Shown here in pieces: positions 37,126 to 47,229 of a DNA stretch of 64,000 bases. The translations under genes were made by a program, and so were the position numbers. Origin of the DNA: Paenacidovorax monticola (GTDB taxonomy: Bacteria > Pseudomonadota > Gammaproteobacteria > Burkholderiales > Burkholderiaceae_C); NCBI RefSeq assembly GCF_014489595.1, contig NZ_CP060790.1:3410001-3474000 (forward strand). Direction: 5' to 3'. Within the stretch, counting starts at the first letter, position 1. Every line of letters starts with the position of its first letter. A model generated the notes under the pieces. That model saw nothing but the letters and a program-made list of their open reading frames with translations, had not been told where the DNA came from and ran no database searches.

Positions 37126-40100
37126 ATGGTCTGTTTTCCTGCTCCAAGCCCTTCCGTGACCGACACCACCGCCCCGTCACCCTCGAAACCCGCCGACGGC
37201 ACTTACCTTGCCCGCGCCCTGCGCGAGCAGCGCATCAGCATCCGCGGCGCGCGCACGCACAATCTCAAGAACATCGACCTCGACATTCCGCGCAACCAGC
37301 TCGTGGTGATCACGGGGCTGTCGGGATCGGGCAAGTCGAGCCTGGCCTTCGACACGCTCTATGCCGAGGGCCAGCGGCGCTACGTGGAGAGCCTTTCGGC
37401 CTATGCGCGGCAGTTCCTGGGCCGGCTGGACAAGCCCGACGTGGATCTGATCGAGGGCCTGTCGCCCGCCATCAGCATCGAGCAGAAGGCCACCAGCCAC
37501 AATCCGCGCTCCACCGTGGGCACGGTGACCGAGATCCACGACTACCTGCGCCTGCTGTACGCGCGCGCGGGCACGCCCTATTGCCCGGACCACGGCCTGC
37601 CGCTCGCGGCCCAGACCGTGAGCCAGATGGTGGACGCCGTGCTCGCGCTGCCCGAGGACACGCGCCTCATGGTGCTGGCCCCCGTGGCGCGCGAGAAGAA
37701 GGGCGAGTTCACCGAGCTGTTCGCCGAGATGCAGGCGCGCGGCTATGTCCGCTTCCGCGTGGATGGGCAGATCTACGAGTACGAGAGCCTGCCCGCGCTC
37801 AAGAAGACCGAGAAGCACGATGTGGACGTGGTGATCGACCGCCTCAAGGTGCGCGCCGACGTGCAGCAGCGCCTGGCCGAGAGTTTCGAGGCGGCCCTGC
37901 GCGTGGGCGGCGTGGAGGGTAACGGCCGTGTGCTCGCGCTCGAGATGGACTCGGGCCGGGAACACCTGTTCAGCAGCAAGTTCGCCTGTCCCATCTGCAG
38001 CTATGCGCTGCCCGAACTGGAGCCGCGCCTGTTCTCGTTCAACTCGCCCATTGGCGCCTGCCCGGCCTGCGACGGGTTGGGCCAGCAGGAGGTGTTCGAT
38101 CCGGCGCGCGTGGTGGCCTTCCCCTCGCTGAGCCTGGCGGGCGGTGCCGTCAAGGGCTGGGACCGGCGCAACGGCTACTACTTCTCCATGCTGGAGAGCC
38201 TGGCGCGGCACTACGGCTTCGATGTGGAGGCCCCGTTCGAGAGCCTGCCCGCGAAGGTGCAGCGCGCGGTGCTGCAGGGCTCGGGCGAGGAGGAGATCGC
38301 CTTCAGCTACGTGATGGACAGCGGCCCCTCCAAGGGCAAGGCCATCGTGCGCAGGCACCCGTTCGAGGGCATTCTTCCCAACATGGCGCGGCGCTACCGC
38401 GAGACCGACTCGGCCGTGGTGCGCGAAGACCTGGCGCGCTACCGCAGCACCCAGAACTGCCCTGAATGCCATGGCGCGCGCTTGCGCCGCGAAGCGCGCC
38501 ACGTGCGGGTGGGCGAGGGCGAGCAGGCCCGCGCCATCTACGAGGTGAGCCACGCCACGCTGGCCGACGCGCACACCTGGTTCGCGCAGCTGCAGCTCAC
38601 GGGGGCCAAGGCCGAGATCGCCGACAAGGTGGTGCGCGAGATCCGCACGCGGCTCACCTTCCTGAACGACGTGGGCCTGAACTACCTGAGCCTGGACCGC
38701 AGCGCCGAGACGCTCAGCGGCGGCGAGGCCCAGCGCATCCGCCTGGCCAGCCAGATCGGATCGGGCCTCACGGGCGTGATGTACGTGCTCGACGAGCCCA
38801 GCATCGGGCTGCACCAGCGCGACAACGACCGCCTCATCGCCACGCTGCAGCACCTGCGCGACATCGGCAACAGCGTGATCGTGGTCGAGCACGACGAGGA
38901 CATGATGCGCGCGGCCGACCACGTGATCGACATGGGCCCGGGCGCCGGCGTGCACGGCGGGCGGGTGATGGCCCAGGGCCGCTACGACGAGGTGCGCGAC
39001 CACCCCGACTCGCTCACGGGCCGCTACCTCTCGGGCGCGCTCTCCATCCCCGTGCCCGCGCGGCGCACGCCCTGGCTGCCCGTGGTGGAAGCCAGCGCGC
39101 CGCCCGAGCCCGCGAAGAAGGGCAAGTCGCGCTTTCCCGAGAGCGCCGCCAGCCAGCGCAAGAAGGAGCGCCTGGCGGAGCACCGCGCCACGCAGGGCCA
39201 CCTGCAGTCACTGCGCGTGATCGGCGCCACGGGCCACAACCTGAAGAACGTGGACGTGGCCTTCCCCGTGGGCCTGTTCACCTGCGTGACGGGCGTGTCG
39301 GGCTCGGGCAAGAGCACGCTGGTCAACGACACGCTCTACGCCGCCGTGGCGCGCCACATCTACCGCGCGCACGAAGAGCCCGCGCCGCATGCGGGCCTGG
39401 AGGGCATGGAGTATTTCGACAAGGTCATCAACGTGGACCAGTCGCCCATCGGCCGCACGCCGCGCAGCAACCCGGCCACCTACACGGGCCTGTTCACGCC
39501 CATCCGCGAGCTGATGGCCGAGGTGAACACGGCCAAGGAGCGCGGCTACGGCCCGGGGCGCTTTTCGTTCAACGTGGCGGGCGGGCGCTGCGAGGCCTGC
39601 CAGGGCGACGGCGTGGTGAAGGTGGAGATGCACTTCCTGCCGGACGTGTACGTGCCCTGCGACATCTGCCATGGCCAGCGCTACAACCGCGAGACGCTGG
39701 AGGTGCAGTGGAAGGGCCGCAACATCGCGCAGATCCTCGACCTCACGGTGGAAGACGCCCATGCATTCTTCAAGGACGTGCCGAGCATCGCGCGCAAGCT
39801 GCAGACGCTGCTCGACGTGGGGCTGTCCTACATCCGCCTGGGCCAGGCGGCCACCACGCTCTCGGGCGGCGAGGCGCAGCGCGTCAAGCTCGCGCAGGAA
39901 CTGTCCAAGCGCGACACGGGCCGCACGCTCTACATCCTCGACGAGCCCACGACGGGCCTGCACTTCGCCGACGTGGACCTGCTGCTGAAGGTGCTGCACC
40001 AGCTGCGCGACGCGGGCAACACCATCGTGGTGATCGAGCACAACCTCGACGTCATCAAGACGGCCGACTGGCTCATCGACATGGGCCCCGAGGGCGGTGC

Positions 40101-40206
40101 GGGCGGCGGCACCGTGGTGGCCGAGGGCACGCCCGAGGACGTGGCCGCGAATCCGGCCAGCCACACGGGGCGCTATCTGCAGCGCTACCTGGGCCAGCGG
40201 CATTGA
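37126..40206 (+). CDS. uvrA: Excinuclease ABC subunit A
   Basis: A 1,026-residue damage-recognition ATPase of nucleotide excision repair. The first ABC half has [20 protein letters not shown] and [19 protein letters not shown]. The second has [19 protein letters not shown] and [19 protein letters not shown]. Zinc-finger cysteines are seen in [18 protein letters not shown]...CPACDG, in CPECHG and in CEACQGDG...CDICHG. A basic linker near residues 640-695 ([22 protein letters not shown]) makes it longer than the 940-residue E. coli protein. The start is ATG 37126 or, equally possible, GTG 37156 (VTDTTAPS); neither has a clear ribosome site. Confidence 0.96.
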   Translation: MVCFPAPSPSVTDTTAPSPSKPADGTYLARALREQRISIRGARTHNLKNIDLDIPRNQLVVITGLSGSGKSSLAFDTLYAEGQRRYVESLSAYARQFLGRLDKPDVDLIEGLSPAISIEQKATSHNPRSTVGTVTEIHDYLRLLYARAGTPYCPDHGLPLAAQTVSQMVDAVLALPEDTRLMVLAPVAREKKGEFTELFAEMQARGYVRFRVDGQIYEYESLPALKKTEKHDVDVVIDRLKVRADVQQRLAESFEAALRVGGVEGNGRVLALEMDSGREHLFSSKFACPICSYALPELEPRLFSFNSPIGACPACDGLGQQEVFDPARVVAFPSLSLAGGAVKGWDRRNGYYFSMLESLARHYGFDVEAPFESLPAKVQRAVLQGSGEEEIAFSYVMDSGPSKGKAIVRRHPFEGILPNMARRYRETDSAVVREDLARYRSTQNCPECHGARLRREARHVRVGEGEQARAIYEVSHATLADAHTWFAQLQLTGAKAEIADKVVREIRTRLTFLNDVGLNYLSLDRSAETLSGGEAQRIRLASQIGSGLTGVMYVLDEPSIGLHQRDNDRLIATLQHLRDIGNSVIVVEHDEDMMRAADHVIDMGPGAGVHGGRVMAQGRYDEVRDHPDSLTGRYLSGALSIPVPARRTPWLPVVEASAPPEPAKKGKSRFPESAASQRKKERLAEHRATQGHLQSLRVIGATGHNLKNVDVAFPVGLFTCVTGVSGSGKSTLVNDTLYAAVARHIYRAHEEPAPHAGLEGMEYFDKVINVDQSPIGRTPRSNPATYTGLFTPIRELMAEVNTAKERGYGPGRFSFNVAGGRCEACQGDGVVKVEMHFLPDVYVPCDICHGQRYNRETLEVQWKGRNIAQILDLTVEDAHAFFKDVPSIARKLQTLLDVGLSYIRLGQAATTLSGGEAQRVKLAQELSKRDTGRTLYILDEPTTGLHFADVDLLLKVLHQLRDAGNTIVVIEHNLDVIKTADWLIDMGPEGGAGGGTVVAEGTPEDVAANPASHTGRYLQRYLGQRH

Positions 40207-40242
40207 GCGCCGCCGAGGCCCGGGGGGCGGGCCTGTCGGCCA

Positions 40243-41193
40243 TCAGTGCCAGGGCGTGCCGTCGGCCGCCAGCTTCTCGCCCTTCTTCTGCACGATGAGG
40301 CCGTAGCACTCGGGGTGGCGGTGCAGGTCGAAGTCGAAGGTGGTGCGCTTGTACACGGCGCAGAAATCGAGGTCGGCGCGGCCCAGCGCCACTTCGTCGT
40401 CCTTGGTGATGCAGCGCGCGACCACCTCGCCGCTGGGCGCCACCAGCAGGCTGCCCGCGATGCTGTCCACCCCCTCTTCCACGCCGCCCTTGGCCACGCT
40501 CGCGACCCAGCAGCCGTTCTGGTACGCGCCCGCCTGCACGGCCAGCTGGTTGTGGAACAGCGAGAGGTCGTCGTGCTGCGGCGCGGGCGCGTTGTGCACG
40601 GGGGTGTTGTAGCCGATGAAGATCATCTCCGCACCCTGCAGCGCCATCACGCGGTAGCTCTCGGCCCAGCGGCGGTCGTTGCACAGCGCCATGCCCACGG
40701 TGCCGCCAAACGCCTGGTACACGCCGAAGGACCTGCCGGGCGTGAAGTAGCGCTTTTCCAGGTGCTGGAATTTGCGCCAGGGCTCGTGCTCGAAGTGGCC
40801 GGGAACATGGATCTTGCGGTACTTGCCGACGATGGCGCCGCTCTTGTCCACCAGGATGGCGGTGTTGTACTGCATCAGCCGGCCGCCCTCGTCGGCCAGT
40901 TCGGCATAGCCGAGGTAGAAGCTGATGCCCAGCTCCCGCGCCAGATCGAACAGCGGCTGGGTGTCGGCGTTGGGCATGCTGCGTTCGTAGTAGCCGTGCA
41001 GTTCGGCCTGGTCCTCGATGTACCAGCGCGGAAAGAACGTGGTCAGGGCGAGCTCGGGGTAGACGATCACGTCGGCGCCCAGGCCCTTGGCCTCGCGCAT
41101 CATGGCGCACAGGCGCCGGACCACGCTGGCGCGCGAGTCGGCTTTCTGCACGGGGCCGAGCTGGCCCAGGGCGACGTTGACGATACGGGTCAT
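40243..41193 (-). CDS. Nitrilase-superfamily N-carbamoyl-D-amino-acid hydrolase-like protein
   Basis: A 316-residue carbon-nitrogen hydrolase. The Glu-Lys-Cys triad is visible: Glu near 47 (VIVYPELALTTFFPRW), Lys near 127 (VGKYRKIHVPGH) and Cys near 172 (GMALCNDRRWAESYRVM). The sequence is close to Agrobacterium-type D-carbamoylases, including GYNTPVHNAPAPQHD and QAGAYQNG. Such enzymes release ammonia and CO2 from an N-carbamoyl amino acid. It ends convergently with uvrA and lies downstream of an M20 amidohydrolase and diaminopropionate ammonia-lyase, so it likely serves one catabolic set. D-specificity is inferred from similarity only. Confidence 0.85.
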   Translation of the reverse strand: MTRIVNVALGQLGPVQKADSRASVVRRLCAMMREAKGLGADVIVYPELALTTFFPRWYIEDQAELHGYYERSMPNADTQPLFDLARELGISFYLGYAELADEGGRLMQYNTAILVDKSGAIVGKYRKIHVPGHFEHEPWRKFQHLEKRYFTPGRSFGVYQAFGGTVGMALCNDRRWAESYRVMALQGAEMIFIGYNTPVHNAPAPQHDDLSLFHNQLAVQAGAYQNGCWVASVAKGGVEEGVDSIAGSLLVAPSGEVVARCITKDDEVALGRADLDFCAVYKRTTFDFDLHRHPECYGLIVQKKGEKLAADGTPWH

Positions 41194-41210
41194 GGCAACT
41201 CTCTTTCTCC

Positions 41211-41262
41211 GCTTTTGATAGCAGGCTGCGCAGGCTTCATGGGCGCTGGCAGCCGATTCCGT
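41211..41262 (+). repeat. Short dispersed repeat, family A, copy 5
   Basis: Contains CTTTTGATAGCAGGCTGCGCAG, then CATGGGCGCTGGCAGCCG, in the same orientation as copy 1. It fills most of the gap between the nitrilase-like start and the M20 hydrolase stop. Confidence 0.6.
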
Positions 41263-41278
41263 TCATGCGCGCCCCAGA

Positions 41279-42523
41279 TCAGGCGCGTTGTGCCCGCTCC
41301 AGCAGCACCTGCAGCAGCACGTTGGCGCCCTGTTCCAGCTGTTCGGGGGCGGTGTGTTCGCGCACGTTGTGGCTCAGGCCGCCGGCGCTGGGCACAAACA
41401 CCATGGCCGTGGGGCACACGCGGGCCAGCATCTGCGCGTCATGGCCTGCGCCGCTGGGCATGCGCAGCGTGCTGAGGCCCTGTGCGTGCGCATGCCGCTG
41501 CACGCTGTCCACCAGGGCCGCATCAAAGGCCACGGGGGCAAAGTCGGCCAGCTGGCGGTGCTCGAAGCGCACGCCGGCTTCGATCGCGGTGTGGCGCGCA
41601 AATGCCAGCACCTCGGCCTGGGCCTGCCGCAGGCGGTCGCCATCGGTGTTGCGCAGGTCCACCGTCATCACCGCCTGGGCGGGAATCACGTTGATCAGGT
41701 TGGGCTTGAGCTGCACGGCGCCCACCGTGCCCAGCTGGCGGCCGCCGTAGCGCGCCACGAGTTCGTGCACGAACGCCGCGCAGCGCATGGCGCACATGCC
41801 GGCGTCGTGGCGCAGGGCCATGGGTGTGGTGCCAGCGTGGTTGCTGGTGCCGTCGAAGGTGAACTCCATCCAGCAAATGCCCTGCACGCCCTCGACCACG
41901 CCGATCTGCACGCCCTGCTGCTCCAGCACCGGGCCTTGCTCGATGTGCAGTTCCACGAAGCAGTCCACCCGGGGCGCGCCCACGGGCGCCTGGCCCGCAT
42001 AGCCAATGCGCTGCAGCTCTTCGCCCACGGTGGCACCGTCGTCCACGGCCTGGGTGGCCAGGGCCTGCTGCAGCGGCATGCCGCCCACCATCACGAGGCT
42101 GCCCATCATGTCGGGCTGGAAGCGCGCGCCTTCCTCGTTGGTGAAGAACGCCACCTGGATGGGCCGGCGCATGCGCATGCCGGCGTCCGCCAGCGTGGCC
42201 ACCACTTCCAGCCCGGCCATCACGCCGTAGTTGCCGTCGTACAGGCCGCCGGTGCGCACGGTATCGATGTGGCTGCCCGTCATCACGGGCGGCAGATCCT
42301 CGGTGCCCGCATAGGTGGCGACCACGTTGCCGATGGCGTCGACCTGCACCGCCATGCCAAGCGCCTGCATCTGCCCCACGGTCCAGTCGCGGCCGGCCCG
42401 GTCCGCGTCGCCGAGCGCCAGGCGGTTGGTGCCGCCACCCGGCAGCGCGCCGAACCGGCCCAGGTCCTGGAGACGCTTTTGCAGCCTTGCGCCGTGGACG
42501 CGCAGGTGTGCGGTATCGATCAT
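41279..42523 (-). CDS. M20-family N-carbamoyl-L-amino-acid hydrolase / allantoate amidohydrolase-like enzyme
   Basis: A 414-residue zinc amidohydrolase. Metal and catalytic motifs are TGSHIDTVRTGGLYDGNYGV (His and bridging Asp), FFTNEEGARFQPDMMGS (Glu-Glu), FVELHIEQGPVLE (His-Glu) and the distant LSHNVREHT (His). The dimerisation domain carries SNHAGTTPM. The family hydrolyses N-carbamoyl-L-amino acids, allantoate or ureidoglycolate; the sequence does not distinguish these. ATGA overlap couples it to the ammonia-lyase upstream. With the nitrilase it gives two different amide-cleaving enzymes in one cluster. Confidence 0.87.
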   Translation of the reverse strand: MIDTAHLRVHGARLQKRLQDLGRFGALPGGGTNRLALGDADRAGRDWTVGQMQALGMAVQVDAIGNVVATYAGTEDLPPVMTGSHIDTVRTGGLYDGNYGVMAGLEVVATLADAGMRMRRPIQVAFFTNEEGARFQPDMMGSLVMVGGMPLQQALATQAVDDGATVGEELQRIGYAGQAPVGAPRVDCFVELHIEQGPVLEQQGVQIGVVEGVQGICWMEFTFDGTSNHAGTTPMALRHDAGMCAMRCAAFVHELVARYGGRQLGTVGAVQLKPNLINVIPAQAVMTVDLRNTDGDRLRQAQAEVLAFARHTAIEAGVRFEHRQLADFAPVAFDAALVDSVQRHAHAQGLSTLRMPSGAGHDAQMLARVCPTAMVFVPSAGGLSHNVREHTAPEQLEQGANVLLQVLLERAQRA

Positions 42524-43751
42524 GCCCGCTCCTGGGCGCGGGCCGCCACCGCCTGCGCGCTTTCGCCCACCAGTTGTTCGTACAACGCGGGATCGGTCGC
42601 TGCTTCGCTGCCAAAGAACAGGATGCGGCTGTTTGCATCCAGCCCCAGCATCTGGCGCGCCGCGGCGCTCTGGCTGGCCGCAACGGCGGCCGCCACACCG
42701 GCCACGGCCGATTCGCCCGCGACGATCACGGGGTCCCGGCCCAGCGGGCGCGCGAGCAGGCGCATGGCGGCCACGGCCGCCTCGTCGGAGATCACGCAGA
42801 ACGCGTCCGTGCCCTGCTCCAGGATCTCCCAGGCCAGGTGCGAGACCTCTCCGCAGGCCAGGCCGGCCATCAGCGTGTCGATGTCGCCGGTCACCGCCGT
42901 CAGCCTGCCGGCCTTGGCGCTTTGCGCCAGGCAGTCGGCCTTGTCGGGCTCGACCACCGCGTAGAAGGGCGGTCGCCCGCATCGCGCTCCCAGAAGTAGC
43001 CGCACACGGCCGCCGCCAGGCCGCCCACGCCGGCCTGCACGAAGAGATGCGTGGGGCGCTCGGCCAGTTGCTGGGCGGCCTCGTGCACCATGAGCTGGTA
43101 GCCCTGCATCACATCGCGCGGCACGTCCATGTAGCCGGGGTAGGACGTATCGGAGATCACGAACCGGCCGTGCGCCCTGGCGTCGCTGTCGGCCTGGCGC
43201 ACGGCATCGTCGTAGTTGCCCGCGGTGCGCACCACCTCGGCACCGTACTGCGCGATCGCCTGCCTGCGGCCCTCGCTCACCGTGGCATGGACATAGATCA
43301 CGCACCGGCAGCCAAACCGCTGTGCGCCCCAGGCCACGGAGCGGCCGTGGTTGCCGTCGGTCGCGCAGGTCACGGTGATGTGGGCGCACAGGGCGCGCAC
43401 CTCGGGCTCCAGCAGGTCCTGCGTGCCCAGCGGGCGGCCCAGCCGGGCACCCAGCTCGCGGCACAGCAGGCGGGCCACGGCATAGGCGCCGCCCAGGGCC
43501 TTGAAGCTGCCCAGGCCAAAGCGGCCGCCTTCGTCCTTGTAGTGCACGGCGGCCACGCCCAGGGCCTGGGCGAGCGCGGGCAGGGAGTGCAGCGGCGTAG
43601 GGGCGTAGCCCTGCCATTGCGAGAGTTCGTGCTGCGCAAGGGCCAGCGCAGGGACGCTGAGGATCTCGCCTCGGCGCTCGCCGTAGGGCATGGTGCGGTC
43701 GACGGCCGGGTTGGCCAGGCATTCCAGGGACAGGGAAGGGAGCAGGGACAT
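42520..43751 (-). CDS. ygeX: Diaminopropionate ammonia-lyase (frame break near 42968)
   Basis: A PLP enzyme of about 410 residues. The PLP lysine is in GLGSFKALGGAYAV and the phosphate-binding region in TCATDGNHGRSVAWGAQRF. It also has VQAGVGGLAAAVCGYF and a C-terminal FFGSEAATDP. It splits 2,3-diaminopropionate (either enantiomer in known enzymes) into pyruvate and two ammonia. The frame breaks at GGG 42967-42969; one added base gives DRPFYAVVEPDKADCLA. The start may be ATG 43751 or GTG 43757. It overlaps the M20 gene by ATGA and follows the RpiR gene on the same strand. Confidence 0.87.
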
Positions 43752-43804
43752 GGTCACTTTCGAAGGGCAGCGCGAGGGAGCGCAGGAAGGAATGGAGGAC
43801 GGGT

Positions 43805-44677
43805 TCAGATCTGGGGCTCCAGGTCGCCCAGCGCGAGGTGCAGGCGTTCGATGGACTCCAGCCGCGCGCGGGTGGAGGCCCGCGAATGGGAGGCCAATGC
43901 CGATGCAAAGAAGTTCACGAGACTCATCGCGCAGACATAGGAGTCGAACAAGCCATCGGGAGCATCGGCGCCGCAGCGCAGCGCCAGCCGAGATTGCAGG
44001 GCCAGGGCGGAGGTGGGGGCATCGGTGAGCAGCAGGACCTGCACGCCCATGGCGCGGGCGGCGGCCAGCACGCGCGGCAGGCGCGTGCTGCGCCGGCGGA
44101 AGTCCACGGCGAGCACCAGATCCTTGTCGCTGGCGCCGGCCAGCAGGTCGGCCTCGCGGCCTGCCGCGTCATTGAGGTCCTGCACGTCGCCGCGCACCTG
44201 CGCCAGCAGGGTCTGCGCATAGAAGGCCGTGACGCGGCTGTGGCGGTAGCCTACGACCCACACCTTGCGCGCACGCGCCAGCAGGGACAGCGCGGCCTCG
44301 ATCTGTGCGTCGGGCACGGCCTCCGCCCAGGCCTGCAGGCGCTGCGCATCGTTGCGCAGATGGGTCTGGAAACGCCGCGCCGGGCTGTCGCCGCGCCGTG
44401 GCTGGCCCATGCGGGCCAGGGGCGACTGCTGTGCCTGGGCCTGGCGCATCTGCCGCCGGAAGTCCTCGAAATCCGCGAAGCCCACGCGGCGGAAGAACCG
44501 CGCGGCCGTGGATTTGGACGTGCCCGCCAGGGAGGCCAGTTCCGTCGCGGTGTAGCCGAGCAGCTCCTGCTGGCGCGCGAGCACCACATCGGCCAGCTTG
44601 CGTTCGGCATCGGACAACTGGCCATGCATGCGGCGGACCCGTGACTCCAGTGATAGCGGCGTGTCATTCAGGTTCAT
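43805..44677 (-). CDS. MurR/RpiR-family transcriptional regulator
   Basis: A 290-residue regulator. The N-terminal HTH_6 domain (LSDAERKLADVVLARQQELL, then LASLAGTSKSTAARFFRRVGF) precedes a SIS domain (about 125-270; KVWVVGYRHSRVTAFYAQTL and DLVLAVDFRRRSTRLP). SIS domains usually bind phosphosugars, but RpiR members near amino-acid genes are also known. It is divergent from an amino-acid ABC transporter and heads the ammonia-lyase/amidohydrolase/nitrilase set. A perfect TGAAAC palindrome in the intergenic region is its probable operator. Confidence 0.88.
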   Translation of the reverse strand: MNLNDTPLSLESRVRRMHGQLSDAERKLADVVLARQQELLGYTATELASLAGTSKSTAARFFRRVGFADFEDFRRQMRQAQAQQSPLARMGQPRRGDSPARRFQTHLRNDAQRLQAWAEAVPDAQIEAALSLLARARKVWVVGYRHSRVTAFYAQTLLAQVRGDVQDLNDAAGREADLLAGASDKDLVLAVDFRRRSTRLPRVLAAARAMGVQVLLLTDAPTSALALQSRLALRCGADAPDGLFDSYVCAMSLVNFFASALASHSRASTRARLESIERLHLALGDLEPQI

Positions 44678-44770
44678 GGAAAGGCTCTGCTCTGTTCTTG
44701 TGCCTGCCGCCCCGGGTTGGGGCGGCAGGCACCGGGTTTGTGAAACATGTGTGCCGTGCTTTTGAAACGA

Positions 44771-44792
44771 TGAAACTGCAGTTTCATATAAC
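44771..44792 (+). promoter_or_regulatory. Probable RpiR operator and ABC-transporter promoter
   Basis: TGAAACTGCAGTTTCA (44771-44786) is a perfect 16-base palindrome. It is flanked by further TGAAAC copies on its left (GTGAAACATG and TTTGAAACGA) and abuts a TATAAC -10 element (44787-44792). The site would cover the -35 region of the transporter promoter, fitting repression by the divergent RpiR regulator. The remaining leader to the start at 44969 is about 170 bases and shows nothing else I can name. Confidence 0.65.
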
Positions 44793-44968
44793 GCCCGGCC
44801 TCTTTGCAAGAAGGATGCCCGCTGCGCGCGGCGCCACCGCATGCGCCTGCCCACAGCGGCGGGTGTGGAGGTTTGCGGGGTGTGGCACAGGCGTTTCAAG
44901 CCTGGCACGCAATGTGCTGAAGCACTGGCGTCCCTCTTTCCTTCATCTGCTCACTCGGGAGTGCTCAC

Positions 44969-45769
44969 ATGCAAATCAAGCTTGGTGCCATCGCCGCAGG
45001 CGTTCTGGCCGCCGCCACCCTCACCCTGTCCACGGGCGCCGTGGCGCAGGAGGACCATTCGCTCAAGGCGGTGCTCGATAAGAAGTCCATCGCGCTGGGC
45101 ATTCCCACCGACTACCCGCCCTACGGCTTCATGGGCCCCGACTTCAAGCCCACCGGCGTGGACGTGGCCACGGCCCAGCTGATCGCCGACAAGCTCGGCG
45201 TGAAGGCCGAGCTCGTGCCCGTGAGCACGCCCAACCGCATTCCCTACCTGCAGTCCAGGAAGATCGACCTCATCGTCTCGGCCCTGGGCAAGAACGAGGA
45301 GCGGCAGAAGGTCATCGACTTCACCACCTCGTATGCACCCTTCTTCCAGGCCGTGTTCGGCCCCAAGAACATCGCCATCAAGAGCTTCGACGATCTGGCC
45401 GACAAGACCCTGGCCGTCACGCGCGGCACCATCCAGGACGATGCCCTGCAGCAGCTTGCGCCCAAGACGCTGAAGATCCAGCGCTTCGAGGACGACAACG
45501 CCACCATGGCCGCCTTCATGACGCAGCAGACCCAGTTCGTGGCCGTGGGCGCCGCCGTGGCCGCTGCGGCGCTGCAGAAGAACCCCAAGGTGCAGGCGGA
45601 GTACAAGCTGCTCATCAAGGATTCGCCGAACTACGTGGGCGTGCGCAAGGGCGAGACCGCGTTGCTCAACAAGGTCAACGAGATCCTGCGCACCGCCAAG
45701 AAGGACGGCACGCTCGAATCCTATTCCCAGAAATGGCTGGGCCGCAGCATGGGCAACCTGCCTGATTGA
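44969..45769 (+). CDS. Amino-acid ABC transporter substrate-binding protein
   Basis: A 266-residue periplasmic protein with a signal peptide (LGAIAAGVLAAATLTLSTGA, cleavage near VAQ|EDH). The SBP_bac_3 fold shows ALGIPTDYPPYGFMGPDFKP, then GVDVATAQLIADKLG, VSTPNRIPYLQSRKIDLIVS and FTTSYAPFFQ. It delivers a polar amino acid or derivative to the two permeases and ATPase that follow. Expression is probably controlled by the RpiR palindrome 180 bases upstream. The neighbouring catabolic genes suggest diaminopropionate, a carbamoyl amino acid or a D-amino acid as ligand. Confidence 0.92.
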   Translation: MQIKLGAIAAGVLAAATLTLSTGAVAQEDHSLKAVLDKKSIALGIPTDYPPYGFMGPDFKPTGVDVATAQLIADKLGVKAELVPVSTPNRIPYLQSRKIDLIVSALGKNEERQKVIDFTTSYAPFFQAVFGPKNIAIKSFDDLADKTLAVTRGTIQDDALQQLAPKTLKIQRFEDDNATMAAFMTQQTQFVAVGAAVAAAALQKNPKVQAEYKLLIKDSPNYVGVRKGETALLNKVNEILRTAKKDGTLESYSQKWLGRSMGNLPD

Positions 45770-45855
45770 TGCGCCGATGTTCCCGGCCCGGCACCAGCCA
45801 GGGCCGGGGCGTGGCAGCGGCCGACCGCTTCTTCCTCCCTCTCACGGATCGTCCC

Positions 45856-46518
45856 ATGGCAATGGATTTCGCCACCGTGCTGGGCCAGTGGCCCATGCTT
45901 CTCAAGGGCCTGGTGCTCACGGCCGTGCTCACCGGCATCGCGGTGCCGGTGGGGGTGCTGCTGGGCATCGCCTGCGCCTGGACGCGGCTGAACGCGGGCC
46001 GGGCCGCGCGCGCCGCCGTGGCGGCCTATGTCGAGGTGTTTCGCAACACGCCGTTCATCATCCAGCTGTTCTTCCTGTTCTTTGGCCTGCCTTCGGTGGG
46101 AGTGCGCCTGTCGCCCGAGGTCGCGAGCGTGCTGGCCATGGCGCTGAACCTGGGCGCCTACGCCTGTGAGCAGATCCGTGCCGGCATCGAGGCCACGCCG
46201 CGCGGCCAGATCGAGGCCGCGCAGTGCCTGGCGCTGTCGCGCGGGCAGATCTTCAGGCGCGTGGTGCTGCCGCCATCGCTGGGCCGCGTGTGGCCCGCGC
46301 TCACGGGCCAGATCATCATCGTGATGCTGGGCTCGGCCGTGTGCAGCCAGATCTCCACCGAGGAGATCTCCTATGCGGCCAACATGATTTCCAGCCGCAC
46401 CTTCCGCAGCTTCGAGTCCTACATCGTGGTCACCCTGGTCTACCTGGGCCTGGCCGTGCTGCTGCGCCAGCTGCTCAACTGGTTCGGCCCCCGTTTTGTG
46501 TTCGGCCGCCGCCGCTGA
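45856..46518 (+). CDS. Amino-acid ABC transporter permease, first subunit
   Basis: A 220-residue inner-membrane protein of the HisM/GlnP type with about five helices. It has the family's VEVFRNTPFIIQLFFLFFGL and the coupling (EAA) loop GIEATPRGQIEAAQCLALSR, ending in the segment that contacts the ATPase. The start is taken at ATG 45856 (MAMDFATVLG), with MDFATV at 45862 as an alternative. It forms a heterodimeric channel with the next gene product, 18 bases downstream. Confidence 0.9.
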   Translation: MAMDFATVLGQWPMLLKGLVLTAVLTGIAVPVGVLLGIACAWTRLNAGRAARAAVAAYVEVFRNTPFIIQLFFLFFGLPSVGVRLSPEVASVLAMALNLGAYACEQIRAGIEATPRGQIEAAQCLALSRGQIFRRVVLPPSLGRVWPALTGQIIIVMLGSAVCSQISTEEISYAANMISSRTFRSFESYIVVTLVYLGLAVLLRQLLNWFGPRFVFGRRR

Positions 46519-46536
46519 TGCCGGAGTGATCCCGCC

Positions 46537-47187
46537 ATGGTTGATTTCACGTTCTGGGACATCGCCCGCCAGCTGCTCCTGGCCTTGCGCTGGACCATTG
46601 GCCTGTCCCTCATCGCCTTCGTTTGCGGCAGCCTGCTGGGGATGGCGCTCCTGGTGCTGCGCCTGTCGCGCGTGCCCGGCGGCGCGCGCGGCGTTGCCGC
46701 CTATGTGCAGGTGTTCCAGGGCACACCGCTGCTGATGCAGATCTTCCTGGTTTACTTCGGCCTGGCGATGGCCGGCGTCGACACCTCGCCCCTGCTGGCC
46801 GCCTCGGTATGCCTCACGCTGTACGCGGCCGCCTACCTGTGCGACATATGGCGCGGCTGCGTCGAGGCCGTTCCCCGGGGCCAGTGGGAGGCCTCGGCCA
46901 GCCTGGCCCTGAGCTTCACCGAGCAGCTGCGCCACGTCATCCTGCCCCAGGCGCTGCGCCTGGGCATCGCCCCCACGGCGGGCTTCATGGTGCAGGTCAT
47001 CAAGGGGACGGCACTGACCAGCGTCATTGGCTTCGTCGAAATCACCAAGGCGGGCCAGCTGATTGCCAACGCGACCTTCGAGCCCTTCCTGGTCTATGGC
47101 TGCGTGGCGGCCCTGTACTTCGCCCTGTGCTTTCCGCTATCGCTGTGGAGCCAGCGCCTGGAGCGCCGCCTGCGTCCCGGCCGCTGA
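46537..47187 (+). CDS. Amino-acid ABC transporter permease, second subunit
   Basis: A 216-residue HisQ/GlnP-type permease. Helices span most of the chain; VQVFQGTPLLMQIFLVYFGL and the EAA loop CVEAVPRGQWEASASLALSF are characteristic. It pairs with the preceding permease and with the ATPase 42 bases downstream. The gene order binding protein, permease, permease, ATPase is that of complete polar amino-acid importers. Confidence 0.9.
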   Translation: MVDFTFWDIARQLLLALRWTIGLSLIAFVCGSLLGMALLVLRLSRVPGGARGVAAYVQVFQGTPLLMQIFLVYFGLAMAGVDTSPLLAASVCLTLYAAAYLCDIWRGCVEAVPRGQWEASASLALSFTEQLRHVILPQALRLGIAPTAGFMVQVIKGTALTSVIGFVEITKAGQLIANATFEPFLVYGCVAALYFALCFPLSLWSQRLERRLRPGR

Positions 47188-47229
47188 TGGCCGGTTCCCC
47201 GAGTCCCTTCCCTTTTCTGAGCCCAGTGC

